Shown piece after piece: positions 8,289-16,761 of a DNA stretch of 25,805 nucleotides; position 1 is the first letter of the stretch, and every line of letters starts with the position of its first letter. A model generated the notes under the pieces. That model made no database searches. It was not told the origin of the DNA and saw only the letters and a list, made by a program, of their open reading frames with translations. A program made the translations under genes and the position numbers. The DNA comes from Euplotes cf. woodruffi 2 WChen-2021 (Eukaryota > Ciliophora > Spirotrichea > Euplotida > Euplotidae), in NCBI GenBank assembly GCA_021441665.1, contig JAGYYN010041743.1, positions 1 through 25,805 on the forward strand, in the 5' to 3' direction.

Positions 8289-10501
8289 ATGGATTTGGAA
8301 AATGGACAATTTATTTTTTGAATGAAGTTCAATAATATGAGAGGAAACAGTACCCTACAAATGTTTTATATGAAATATATTGAAATAAATTATAGCTTAC
8401 TGATGGAGAATATTAGAGACCGAAGAATTTTAAGTAATTTTATTCAAAATATTAGTATTGAAAAGAGGCTAGTGACTTGTGATTCATTAAATCTTGATGA
8501 TTCGTGAATTTTTAATATCGAGAACATTTGAAAGGTTAATGTTTAATGAATTTTGTAAAATTTACTTTAGTAAATATCGCTTAAAAATATATATAACTCA
8601 TATGAAAAGCTGTTAATACAATAAAATTCATATAGTGAACAGAACGACAGCTGAAAATCCAATATCATTAATCTCACTGTTTCAAAACAAGCTAATTGCA
8701 AAGTTGGGGTTAGAAAACAATCAAAATTCAGCAGAAAATAAAAGTCATAACAAGCAAGAAAGTGACAACCAACTACCGTTTCTTTCAAACCCATCTTTTA
8801 CCGTTGTTGTATTAAAATAAAGATATCCACCAGAAAGTAATAAAGCCTTCACGGATATCAAGACCATATCATTCGCAATTTGTGTCGCCGATCAGAAGTT
8901 TCATAACTCCAAAAGTAAAAATAAATTATTAAAGCTTGACATTTAGATTCAGAAGTCAACTAAGGCTTTAGACCCAATGCCTGTGCAGCCAGTTAAAGCC
9001 ACCTCGATCATCGAACTCAGCAACGTCTCCGAGTACTGAAGCGATAGTATCGAGGATCCTATCAGAAGGAACTTTTTACCCCAGTCAAAGCGTGAGTGCG
9101 ATAAATTTATTAATTTAGTCAAATCTGTCAGCACAATCACAGATTTTAAAGAGATCTCCGCGTCACAAATAAACAAAGCCGATAATAACTCTCGGAGAAA
9201 CTGAAATTCACTATCACCGAATACAAGAAGGACAGTGCTGAATACAAATACAAATGACGGGACAACTATTGAAAGCATAAATTTGCCCGTTCTGCCACCA
9301 AATTATGTAATTAAGTCTGGAAATGCGTTCAATCAGAGCAAAGGTGTAAATCTCGAAAGTACTGGCTATAAAGAAAGCCAAAATGCGTAAGTATTGTGGA
9401 GTATTATTAAAGCAGAATAATTACAAATGATATAAGTCTACTGGGCACGTCTTCTTTACTAAACCAGGCTCAGGTGTCTTGACTTAGCCAAATCCAAAAC
9501 AACTATATTTCGTGAAGCAAATTGCGCATAATAAACTCTAAATAAGGCATGCTTTTAGTTTTATTTCATAGAGGCTCAAATTCTCGAAGGCAAAGAAGAA
9601 CTCGCTGGCTAAAAGTAATCTTTACTAACAACAGCTTCTTATTGAATATCTAGTGGCTGAATCAAAAATATTTGATGCGAGTAAACTGAATGAATTCATG
9701 CAGAATCCACTCATAATCGAAGGAAACGTCGGGGCGAATCCTCACAAAGAGCCGGTAAGTCGCTCTGCTGCTGTTGAAGTAATCGTGATCTTAGACGATC
9801 GCGAATAGCTCGTCTCGGGCTATCAGGAAATAACAAGTTCAGTGAAACGCAGAACCTGTGGGTTATTCCTTCTCTGCTTGATGCGACCCAGATGAAGCTG
9901 AAGTAACAAAAACGAGTATCTAAACCAGGTATTTTAATCTTATGTAAACTCATGCACGACTTGGTGTAGTTTTGGAACAGTCTAATCCAAAAACAACAGG
10001 AAAGAAAAGCTTCAATCGGTACGGAGTTAAATATAAATATAAGCCATTTTGATCGTTTTATTTTGTGATTCATTAAACCGCGATTTTATTGACTTTGTGT
10101 TTAACGACTCCACGAGACAGATTTGGTCAAAATTTTAATGCAGGAGCTGAAGTGGGTATAGAGTCCGACAAGAAACAGAATAAGTCAATAAGCCCAAAGG
10201 AACGAAGCCCGAAATAAGGACATGAACTCAAGTAATTTATTTGCTCACTCGGTAGCCCAGCGAAGTATGCTTTCAACATATGCAAAGACAGTTATGAGAA
10301 GAGTCAGTCGGTTTGGAAATGTAAATAAAGACAAATTGAGGATTAAGAGGAACAGTGAGGAAAGACCGTTTAATAATTCAGGTATGGAGTCAAAAGCGAA
10401 CTGTTTTAGTAAACCCAACTATCACATTAACATTTAACACGCGGTCTGAATACGAAAAACGACTTAAGAAAGCGAAAATAAAGAAAGTCAAAATTAATTA
10501 A
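8289..10501 (+). CDS. Unrecognised Lys/Ser/Asn-rich protein read through several +1 shifts
   Basis: Function not recognised. Segments whose phases close to the end: 8636-8914, 8947-9386, 9416-9511, 9572-9614, 9635-9754, 9795-9928, 9981-10054, 10121-10381 and 10410-10501, with TAA at 10499-10501. Shifts at AAA-TAA 8818, 9831 and 10215 are well supported; AAG-TAA 9904 is a weaker one. The 5' part is tentative: ATG 8289, open to TAA 8544 with TGA as Cys, joined by a GTT-TAA shift and an 81-nt intron. The whole model gives about 599 aa. The product is basic and mostly disordered, with better-ordered pieces such as NKFSETQNLWVIPSLLDAT. One 20-nt intron (9615-9634) is doubtful. The start would lie 4 bp after the upstream stop. 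Confidence 0.6.
8815..8820 (+). other. +1 frameshift site AAA-TAA-A (8289 gene)
   Basis: The frame ending FTVVVLK passes to KDIHQKVIKPSRIS in the +1 frame, which is open to the donor at 8915. A 25-nt GT-AG intron covering the site gives nearly the same product, so this site is less certain than the others. Confidence 0.6.
9828..9833 (+). other. +1 frameshift site AAA-TAA-C (8289 gene)
   Basis: The entering frame ends SSSRAIRK; the +1 frame gives NKFSETQNLWVIPSLLDAT. There is no GT between the donor-bounded exon ends that could make an intron here. Confidence 0.78.
9901..9906 (+). other. Candidate +1 frameshift site AAG-TAA-C (8289 gene)
   Basis: Lies 73 nt after the previous shift. The +1 frame (NKNEYLNQ) reaches a donor at 9929 in the phase needed by the exon at 9981. 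The preceding codon is AAG. Confidence 0.5.
10212..10217 (+). other. +1 frameshift site AAA-TAA-G (8289 gene)
   Basis: The frame ending SPKERSPK passes to KDMNSSNLFAHSVAQRS. Exon 10121-10381 closes in phase only with one skipped base. Confidence 0.75.
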
Positions 10502-10978
10502 TTACTTCAATATTATACAAATACAAGCTGTCAGTTAGTTGTTGAATGATGAATAAAATTATTACCATGCTTGGTCTATGTTGTAGATTGTTCGAATAAT
10601 TTCATTTCATTTGTCTTTGTGCTGATTTATTACCTTTATTCTTGGGTCATCTATTTTAATTGAGCTAGTTAAACTATTAGGAATTGATTTAAGCTATTTT
10701 TATTTATACAAATATTCGAATCACAAGAATAGAAATAAAAACTAAGCAAAAGTATTCATAATGGGTATTGATTGATGCAAAGATATATTAATGATTCTTT
10801 GAGTTTTTAAAACAAATAAATTATCACTCAGATACTTAGGTATAAATAATATTTGGTTGGTAAACTATTAAAAACATTTCAAAGCTAAATAAGCGATTAA
10901 TGCTGCTCCTGATTAAATACCGACTGTAAGAATAGTGCTCGACTTACTATGATATTTGTTTTCTGATTTTGCTAAATA
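10502..10978. other. Convergent 3' spacer, AT-rich, no gene seen
   Basis: A 477-bp stretch between two convergent gene ends, rich in homopolymer A and T runs and stops in all frames. No protein, RNA gene or repeat was recognised. Confidence 0.55.
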
Positions 10979-12453
10979 TTAATTACGGCTAAAAGTACCT
11001 CTTTTATCTTGTCACGCGGTTCGATTATACATTTTTCTGATCCTCATGCTATTCATAAAGCTCTTCACGTTGTTTTCAGTTCTGAAAACATTAAAATTTG
11101 TATCGTTGAAGTTAAACGGATCTTTACTGTGTGCCGAAGAGGCAGAGAGGTTGTTTCTATTTTCTAAAAACTTATTAGCTTCATGGAAGCTAAATGACAG
11201 CCTTTCTATGTTATCAATATTCTCGAAATCATAGCTCTTCGCGACCTTATTCTTTTTCGACGTGTTGATCGTGCCATAAGCAGTCGCTTTCTTTTTATAC
11301 ATTCCAGTCCAGTCTTTCTTTTCTTTAATAAGCAGCATGGTATCATTTGCAAGTCTGAGCCTCAACACAACCTCTTGTTTGATGAGGTCTGCGCCTTGAG
11401 CTGAGTTTCCGTTGCCCTTCATATTGTCGAGAGCTTTTCGAGCTTTTGATTTACTTTTGCAGATCCTGAAATAAAATTTAGACAGTGCCTAATCCTTGCC
11501 TTCAGCTGTTTTTCTAAGATCACCTTCTTTTTCAGGTCGTCTTTGGAGATCTCGATGTGGGACTCGAACTTCGGTTCGGCCTCGAAGCTCATCTCCTTCC
11601 TGGCTTTGTGTACGTCGATCAGCAGCTATAGAAGTCAGGTGGAGGACGCAAACCTTAGTCGGCACAATTTTTATATTCTTGCTGCGATTCTTGTTAAATG
11701 TAACCAGGTTTTTGAGGAACTGTTCGTCGTTCGCAGAGAAGTCATACTTCATTATGTCATTGTCTGCTGTCTGGTGGTACGAGTTGAACCCGCTGTTGCG
11801 AGTCTCTCGATATGACGACTTTCCAGGCGTGCTTTTTGTGTCTATCCTCGTCCGCTCTTCACTTCGTAGTGATAGTTCTTCTATTTTTTAATTTTACTTT
11901 GAAAGATATTGGCCTTATATAATTTGCTTTTTGAAAAGATAAAATTTATTTTTATTACTTTGGACAATATAATTAAAAAAGACAAGCCTTGTTGGTATTT
12001 TATTGAAGCACTCGAGATTTAATATAAAATCCTACATTTTGATATCAATGGATATTTTAGGATCAATTTATTAATTAAAAAATTTTTAAACTCAGTCAAT
12101 AAACTTCTTAAAAATCACAAAATGCATTGGTCTTTAAGATAGCTAGAAAATTAATTTAGTCTATTTTCTATCAATTTCAAAAATAGTCGTACCTGGCTTT
12201 GAGAAATGCACTAAGTGCGTTCGAAACATTTCATTTCTCGTATCTGGCATAGTGGAGGACTCTTCGAGCTGAGTCAAAAACAACTCATCTAAAGATTGCT
12301 TAAAGCACGTACCTTTATTTAAGCTTTCATCATCTAAGATCTTTTGGTTTTGCTCTTTGATCCTGGTCTTCAATATCGCAATGTTATTTTCTATTTATCA
12401 GAGTTAACTCAAAATACTTCAGTCAGAGATTTATTAATTTCCAATGAATACAT
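10979..12453 (-). CDS. Unrecognised charged, helix-rich protein
   Basis: Function not recognised. ATG at 12453-12451. Exons whose phases close: 12453-12313, 12288-12193, 11880-11654 and 11625 down to about 11484, then a last exon to TAA 10981-10979. Introns are 24, 312 and 28 nt. The junction near 11440-11490 is unresolved: 11625-11484 reads LLIDVHKARKEMSFEAEP, and the next exon reads KALDNMKGNG, LRLANDTMLLIKEKKDW in another frame. Exon 1 needs either two +1 shifts (AAA-TAG then AAA-TAA, near 12379-12391) or a 41-nt intron; both fit. The product is rich in Lys, Glu, Ser and Asn, with probable coiled-coil segments (KTRIKEQNQKILDDESLNK). The final exon includes one TGA-Cys before NRTACQDKRG. 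The 312-nt intron is unusually long for this window. Confidence 0.6.
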
Positions 12454-12730
12454 TTCTTATTTATTTTTAAATCACCAATTTTATTTTTTGATAACTCGAA
12501 TATTTTATTTTAATCAAACGATATTTATTATTATTGCTAAATTTAAAGCAATTAGATAAAGACAGTATTTTTAATTTGTTTTTAATTAGTAAAAATAATT
12601 TTTAATTAAAATAAAAAATAATTAGTAAATCTACGAATATTGTCTGTCAATCAACTGCAATTATAAAATATCAGTAATGGAGAGGTTAAAGTAAGATCAA
12701 TAAAAAGTAAAGTGAACCAAAGATTGAGTA
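12454..12730. other. Spacer between two head-to-tail genes, AT-rich
   Basis: About 277 bp of very AT-rich sequence with no coding evidence. An open frame of roughly 50 codons at 12374-12520 (-) is all Asn/Lys/Ile and has no ATG, as expected by chance once only TAA and TAG stop translation. Confidence 0.45.
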
Positions 12731-13265
12731 TTACTTAATCTCGTCTTGTTCTTTATTTTCTTTATTTGCGAATAGCTTTCACTAACTGTATTTTCTTCTT
12801 GAGGGGGTAAAGTTCCGTTGAACACATTGTTCCACGTTTAATCATTCCTCTCGGCTGGATTATATAATCGAGGTCCACGGTCTTTTTGAAGATCGGGTCT
12901 TTATCAATGTACAGGGGCTTTTCATGCAGGAGTCTTTCCTCGGTGTCTTCAAACGACATCTTGCTATTTCTAAATGATTAGCAGCATGCCGTACCTGCGA
13001 TGCTCTTCGCGGTCGCAAAGCTTTCTAAAGAAATTGGTGTCAATTTTGAACTGCATGGCCTTAGCAGTCTTGACCATTTTGGGCGGGTTCTTATTTAATT
13101 TCCTGCGCGATCTCCGCAAATGTTTTATTTAAGACTGATAGACTGGTCTTTCTTGACCTTCTGTATTAAAATCTGCATTGGGTCTCTTGGCATGATGACT
13201 CCGTGGAACTTCCTGTGCTCTGAGTTTTCCTTACTGACTGATTTACGAATGTTGGCTGCTTGCAT
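12731..13265 (-). CDS. Unrecognised small basic protein with two close +1 shifts
   Basis: Function not recognised. ATG at 13265-13263 begins MQAANIRKSVSKENSEH. Exons are 13265-12995 and 12969 to the end, with a 25-nt intron (12970-12994). Two AAA-TAA +1 shifts, at codons 46 and 57, are required; exon 1 (271 nt) closes in phase only with both. The recoded middle reads KTFAEIAQEIK then KNPPKMVKTAKAMQF. To TAA 12764-12762 the product is 158 aa. That stop is itself AAA-TAA-A, and a further +1 shift would add about 10 residues (KENKEQDEIK) to TAA at 12733-12731. The product is Lys/Arg-rich with no recognised domain. The upstream frame is open but has no ATG. Confidence 0.68.
13091..13096 (-). other. 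+1 frameshift site AAA-TAA-G (12731-13265 gene)
   Basis: Second of two close sites, 34 nt after the first. The entering frame TFAEIAQEIK passes to KNPPKMVKTAKAMQFK. Confidence 0.83.
13125..13130 (-). other. +1 frameshift site AAA-TAA-A (12731-13265 gene)
   Basis: First of two close sites. The entering frame VKKDQSISLK passes to KTFAEIAQEIK. Confidence 0.83.
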
Positions 13266-13693
13266 TCTACTGTGACTCGATCTATGATAATTATAATCAC
13301 CGTAGTAATAACTTCAGCAGTCGTACGATAGCAAGATGAACGCTTACTCTTTATTTAATATTCAATAATATTGCGGGTCGGCTTTTGACTCCAATCAAAC
13401 ATCAATATTTTATTTCTTACTTGTAATAATAATTTACCATTCACACTGATTTATTCTAAAACTCAGATGATAAAATTGTATTTTCCTACTGAATTGAAAA
13501 TGTACAGCAAAAATTGGATTTTATTTGTTAAAATTGACGATGCAGTCAAGAAACCAAATATTCACAAATTTTCTTTGAATATTTTTAGTAAAGTTCAAAA
13601 CCAATTGAGCTAATTTATAAATACTGATTTGTAATTTACAGTTTAAAATGAATCAATCCTGAAATGATAAGAACAGGCAAGGAGAACCTTGCC
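13266..13693. other. Spacer between two head-to-tail genes, AT-rich
   Basis: A 428-bp stretch with no protein or RNA recognised. It holds one TTCAAT (near 13361) and one ATTGAA (near 13493) in opposite orientation, and the hairpin at 13675-13694 next to the downstream-gene stop codon. Confidence 0.5.
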
Positions 13694-13694
13694 T
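13675..13694. repeat. Perfect 8-bp hairpin at the stop codon
   Basis: AGGCAAGG, loop AGAA, CCTTGCCT. In the minus-strand mRNA it begins with the last A of the UAA stop codon (13696-13694). It is GC-rich in AT-rich surroundings. It could be a 3' processing or termination-context element; the role is inferred only from its position. Confidence 0.6.
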
Positions 13695-16693
13695 TATACT
13701 TTCTTTGAACTTGGAGTCATGTTTGTCTGGCTCGAGTCGACTTTATTACGATCGCTGCCGTGCAACTGGTTATTGAGTCCGTTTATATTCATTGTGTTCG
13801 ACCTGTTTAACAATGAGAGCAAGTTGTTGTTCCTCTTCATTGTGTTCTCTATCATTACTTGAGTTGCACTCATTCTCTGCCCTGTCTTTTTATTTTGAGG
13901 GGTTGTCAACTGAATGTTTAAAAAGTTGTTGCTTGAACTCGAAGAATTGTACGTATTTCCTTGATAAGCTATTCTTTTATACTTCGAAGAGCTGTTAAAC
14001 TGCATAAATGGCTGTGTTTGAAGTGATGATGGGGTTTCTTCGACTGATATCATACTGCTAATCCTATTGTTAATTTTGTTCTCTTTCGGATTAGGCTGTC
14101 ATTCATTTTCTGACTCTTCTTCGTTAATATTTTCATAAATCATAGCATTTCCAGCTGATCCAAAGTTTGATCCTTCGTTAGTTTGATGGATCCTGAACTT
14201 ATTTTCTTCGACTCTTGATTTAAAGTCGCTATATTGATATTTATTTGATTCAATCCAGGAAGATAGAGACTGGCTTTTAAACTGTCCACTATCAGCCATA
14301 TAATCGTTCATCGAGATCTCGATAGTATTGTCATTAATCACATCATGATAGTGGATGATCCCTGATTTGTTATCATTTTCTTCAGTTTCATTATTGCATA
14401 TGACTGTGTTAGTTCTTAAAAATGAGTTTTCACCAGGTCTTCGATTCGCGATTTTCTGTGAAAACCTGCCTGCCTTCAATTTAACTGACTCATTGTTAAG
14501 TGAAGTCAGTCCGTCGGTCTGCTCTTGCTCTTTGTCCTGTTTAATAATCTTGAGCAGGCGGTACTTCAAATACTCCATTTTCTTCTTGTCAATCGGTTTG
14601 AGATCAAAGTTATCTCAGCTAACTCTATTTTGGAGTTCGATTGACAGAGACGGTCTTTTTGGAGCCTAGAAAGTATCACCTCGACCTTTCGCCTCCGAAA
14701 TCAGTGGACTGGTTGCGTTTCGATATCCTGCTTGGGTCATCTAAAGCTTAGCAAAGCAGCTTACCGAACGCATTTGTGGATCCTGCAGATGTATTCGAGT
14801 CGATTGCGAGCTTAAGCAGGTTCATCGACGAGGACTTATTTATCGAGTAAATGTAGTCGATATTCGACGGCCTTCAGTTGTTGCTCTTCCTACTTATTTT
14901 CTTTCCTTCACCCTAATAAAGTATCATAACCATTTCTATTAATTTTGGTGGGAAAATAGTAAACCTCGATTTATATTACCAAGTGTTTTGATGATGAATA
15001 GTCAGACATATTTAAATTATGCACTCTTATTTTCCTTCACTGAGGATTATTTGCCAAGTTAACTTGACTTGTAGAATTTCGCCGTAATGAATTGTTGATC
15101 TCCTTCGCGACTTTAAACAAGTTAGAGTGGACAGAGGGCGTCGGGCATCAGTATTTGATCAGCGCTTGCTCTTCTGCTCAAAATTTACCAAATGATGAGT
15201 TATTTTATTAAGTATGAACAATGCGAAGGCTTGTTTTGAGGCTTGTACGGTAACACTTTTGTATGCGATCTTTTGAATAATGCCTTTTGGATTACAGGAA
15301 GCTTATTTCTTTTCCGACTCATTGCTTACTTTTGCACTGTTTATATTTATATTGTAAAAGCTATTTTTAGACTCTTCATTTGAGTTTTTATTTGAAGAAT
15401 CATGCTCTCTGCTCGAAGAAGTGTTACTGTTCTCGTGGTTAAAAGACGACGTCGGAATCTTTGACATTTTATTTTTATTTTCTTTATCTGAGAAGTTATT
15501 ACTTTGATTACTTCGCTCAGAATTTATATGGAAAGTCGATGCCAAAATTGGTGTAGTTGCTGAGTTCGGCTCTTTAACTTTAATTTCAAGTTGATTTTTA
15601 ATTTCTTTAATTATGTGGATTTCTTTGTAATGATTCTTGCTACCGAAATTGTTAGTTACTTTGCTTGATTCATCTTGGTCTTCATCAGATAGGTGTTCGC
15701 CAATAGCATCAAAATTGATTCCATAGTCTTGATTGATCCCTCAAAAATCGATAATTTTATTGCTTTCATTAGTTGGAGGCCGATATTGTTCTGAAGAGTT
15801 TCTGCTGATTTTATCATAATTAGAAAATTTGCCTCCAGGCTGAATCCGATTAATAGATGATCCCATTTCTTCAGAGAGCTGTCTTGCAAACAAGTAGTCA
15901 GTGTTCTGCTTTGTCATATTGCTTTTATTTCCAGCGTAGCTACTGTTGTTTCAAAAAGAGTTTCCTTTGTACACATTCGATCTTTCTTTCATCGTTTTAA
16001 CAACACTGTAACTATTTCATGTAATCTTTATTGCCAAAGGAGAGGATGTCGCCTCCTTTTACTTCCTCAATCACGCTATTTTTGTTGCTAAAAGTAAGCT
16101 ATTTCGAGTACCTGAAAATGTCCTTTTGGGTAGCCGATTGGTCCAGTAACGTGGACTCTTCAGTTTTCTCGGAACTAAATATTTTAAACTTCGATATTTT
16201 TATTTAAAAATAAACTTTAGTGAGGTCAAGATTTTTATTCTTGATGACCATATATTAAATTTCCTCAAATTAGAAAACCAATTTGTATATCACACACAAT
16301 GATAATTACGAGTTTGTTAGTATACTTTAGCCTGCCTCTATTACCTCGTTGTTTGTCGACGTAACGCTATGGCTGCTTATCCTTCTCGAATTGATTTCAG
16401 ATCCATTTTTGCCATCAAAAGAGTACCGGGACTCGGTTGCAGACCTCGACTCGCACATTTCTCCAGAGATTTCGCTAAGTCCTAAAAATAAATATCAAGC
16501 CGGTTCAGTATCTAGTGTGCTACTGTTAGCAGTCTTAAAGTAAAAAAATTGAATTTTTACGATTAAAAATAACCCAAATTTCAGATGTATTTTGGATTGA
16601 ATAATATCGACTGTGATGGTCGTGCTTTTGCTAATTGTGTTGTTGTGTTAACAACTTACTGTGCAAACTGACTTTACTGGAAGCCCTTTTCAT
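13694..16693 (-). CDS. Unrecognised Ser/Asn-rich protein needing four +1 shifts
   Basis: Function not recognised. From 16087 to 13694 the model is exact. Introns are 14913-14979 and 14741-14764, and +1 shifts lie at AAA-TAG 16014, AAA-TAA 15305, AAA-TAA 15202 and AAA-TAG 14627. All distances are multiples of three only with these skips. Without the shifts the region looks like several small genes. Upstream, an intron 16088-16111 joins an acidic exon (SSEKTEESTLLDQSATQKD). A Ser-rich exon lies near 16331-16530 and a first ATG probably at 16693-16691; those joins are unresolved. The protein is likely 800-900 aa, low-complexity and mostly disordered, with poly-Ser/Asn tracts, many TGA-Cys codons and a short ordered patch near MEYLKYRLLKIIKQDK. 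It ends GTA-TAA, followed by the hairpin at 13675-13694. Confidence 0.66.
14625..14630 (-). other. +1 frameshift site AAA-TAG-A (13694-16693 gene)
   Basis: The entering frame KKTVSVNRTPK passes to RVSCDNFDLKPIDKKK. The exon 14740-13694 (1,047 nt) closes on its stop only with one skipped base. Confidence 0.82.
15200..15205 (-). other. +1 frameshift site AAA-TAA-C (13694-16693 gene)
   Basis: The entering frame NKPSHCSYLIK passes to NSSFGKFCAEEQALIKY. It lies 103 nt downstream of the previous shift. Confidence 0.78.
15303..15308 (-). other. +1 frameshift site AAA-TAA-G (13694-16693 gene)
   Basis: The entering frame VSNESEKK passes to KLPVIQKALFKRSHTKV. Conventional annotation would call this the end of a separate gene. 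Confidence 0.77.
16012..16017 (-). other. +1 frameshift site AAA-TAG-T (13694-16693 gene)
   Basis: The entering frame ILSFGNKDYMK passes to SYSVVKTMKERSNVYKG. From here to the next site is 236 codons without a TAA or TAG. Confidence 0.82.
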
Positions 16694-16696
16694 TAA

Positions 16697-16719
16697 ATAA
16701 TATATTCAATATATTATTG
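16697..16719. repeat. Perfect 10-bp inverted repeat in a 68-bp spacer
   Basis: The arms AATAATATAT and ATATATTATT flank TCA. The spacer (16694-16761) separates the start of the 13694-16693 gene from the stop of DNAAF5. The repeat overlaps TTCAAT at 16705-16710. It may be promoter or 3' end DNA, or may simply reflect AT richness. Confidence 0.5.
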
Positions 16720-16724
16720 AAATC
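16715..16724 (+). other. Candidate chromosome-fragmentation motif (E-Cbs-like)
   Basis: TATTGAAATC fits the Euplotes crassus element HATTGAAaHH (H is A, C or T), recalled from published work on breakage-site flanks. The core ATTGAA is expected about once per 600-700 bp in such AT-rich DNA, counting both strands, so a single match proves little. Its place in a 68-bp intergenic spacer is what makes it worth noting. Confidence 0.25.
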
Positions 16725-16761
16725 TTTTCGGCCTTTTGGTCACCGCAAAGAATACTGCAGA

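Noticed and set aside
8809-8833. 25-nt GT-AG intron instead of a frameshift near 8818
   Set aside because: Not fully rejected: it yields the same downstream frame. The shift is preferred because the site is AAA-TAA, like the other sites.
9619-9640. TAA/TAG as glutamine (the usual ciliate code)
   Set aside because: A few in-frame TAA next to CAA/CAG looked tempting here, but elsewhere the frame changes at TAA/TAG, and terminal stops are TAA/TAG.
11496-11891. Open frames of 90-131 codons on the + strand at 11496-11891
   Set aside because: They are shadows of the minus-strand exons, whose frames join through phase-closing introns; the plus products look unnatural.
15656-15889. 77-codon minus-strand frame starting MQDSSLKKW
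   Set aside because: Out of frame with the Ser/Asn-rich gene, which is continuous through this interval once TGA is Cys.
16349-16543. Hydrophobic 64-codon + strand frame
   Set aside because: The opposite strand has a Ser-rich exon of the 13694-16693 gene here, with a matching donor.
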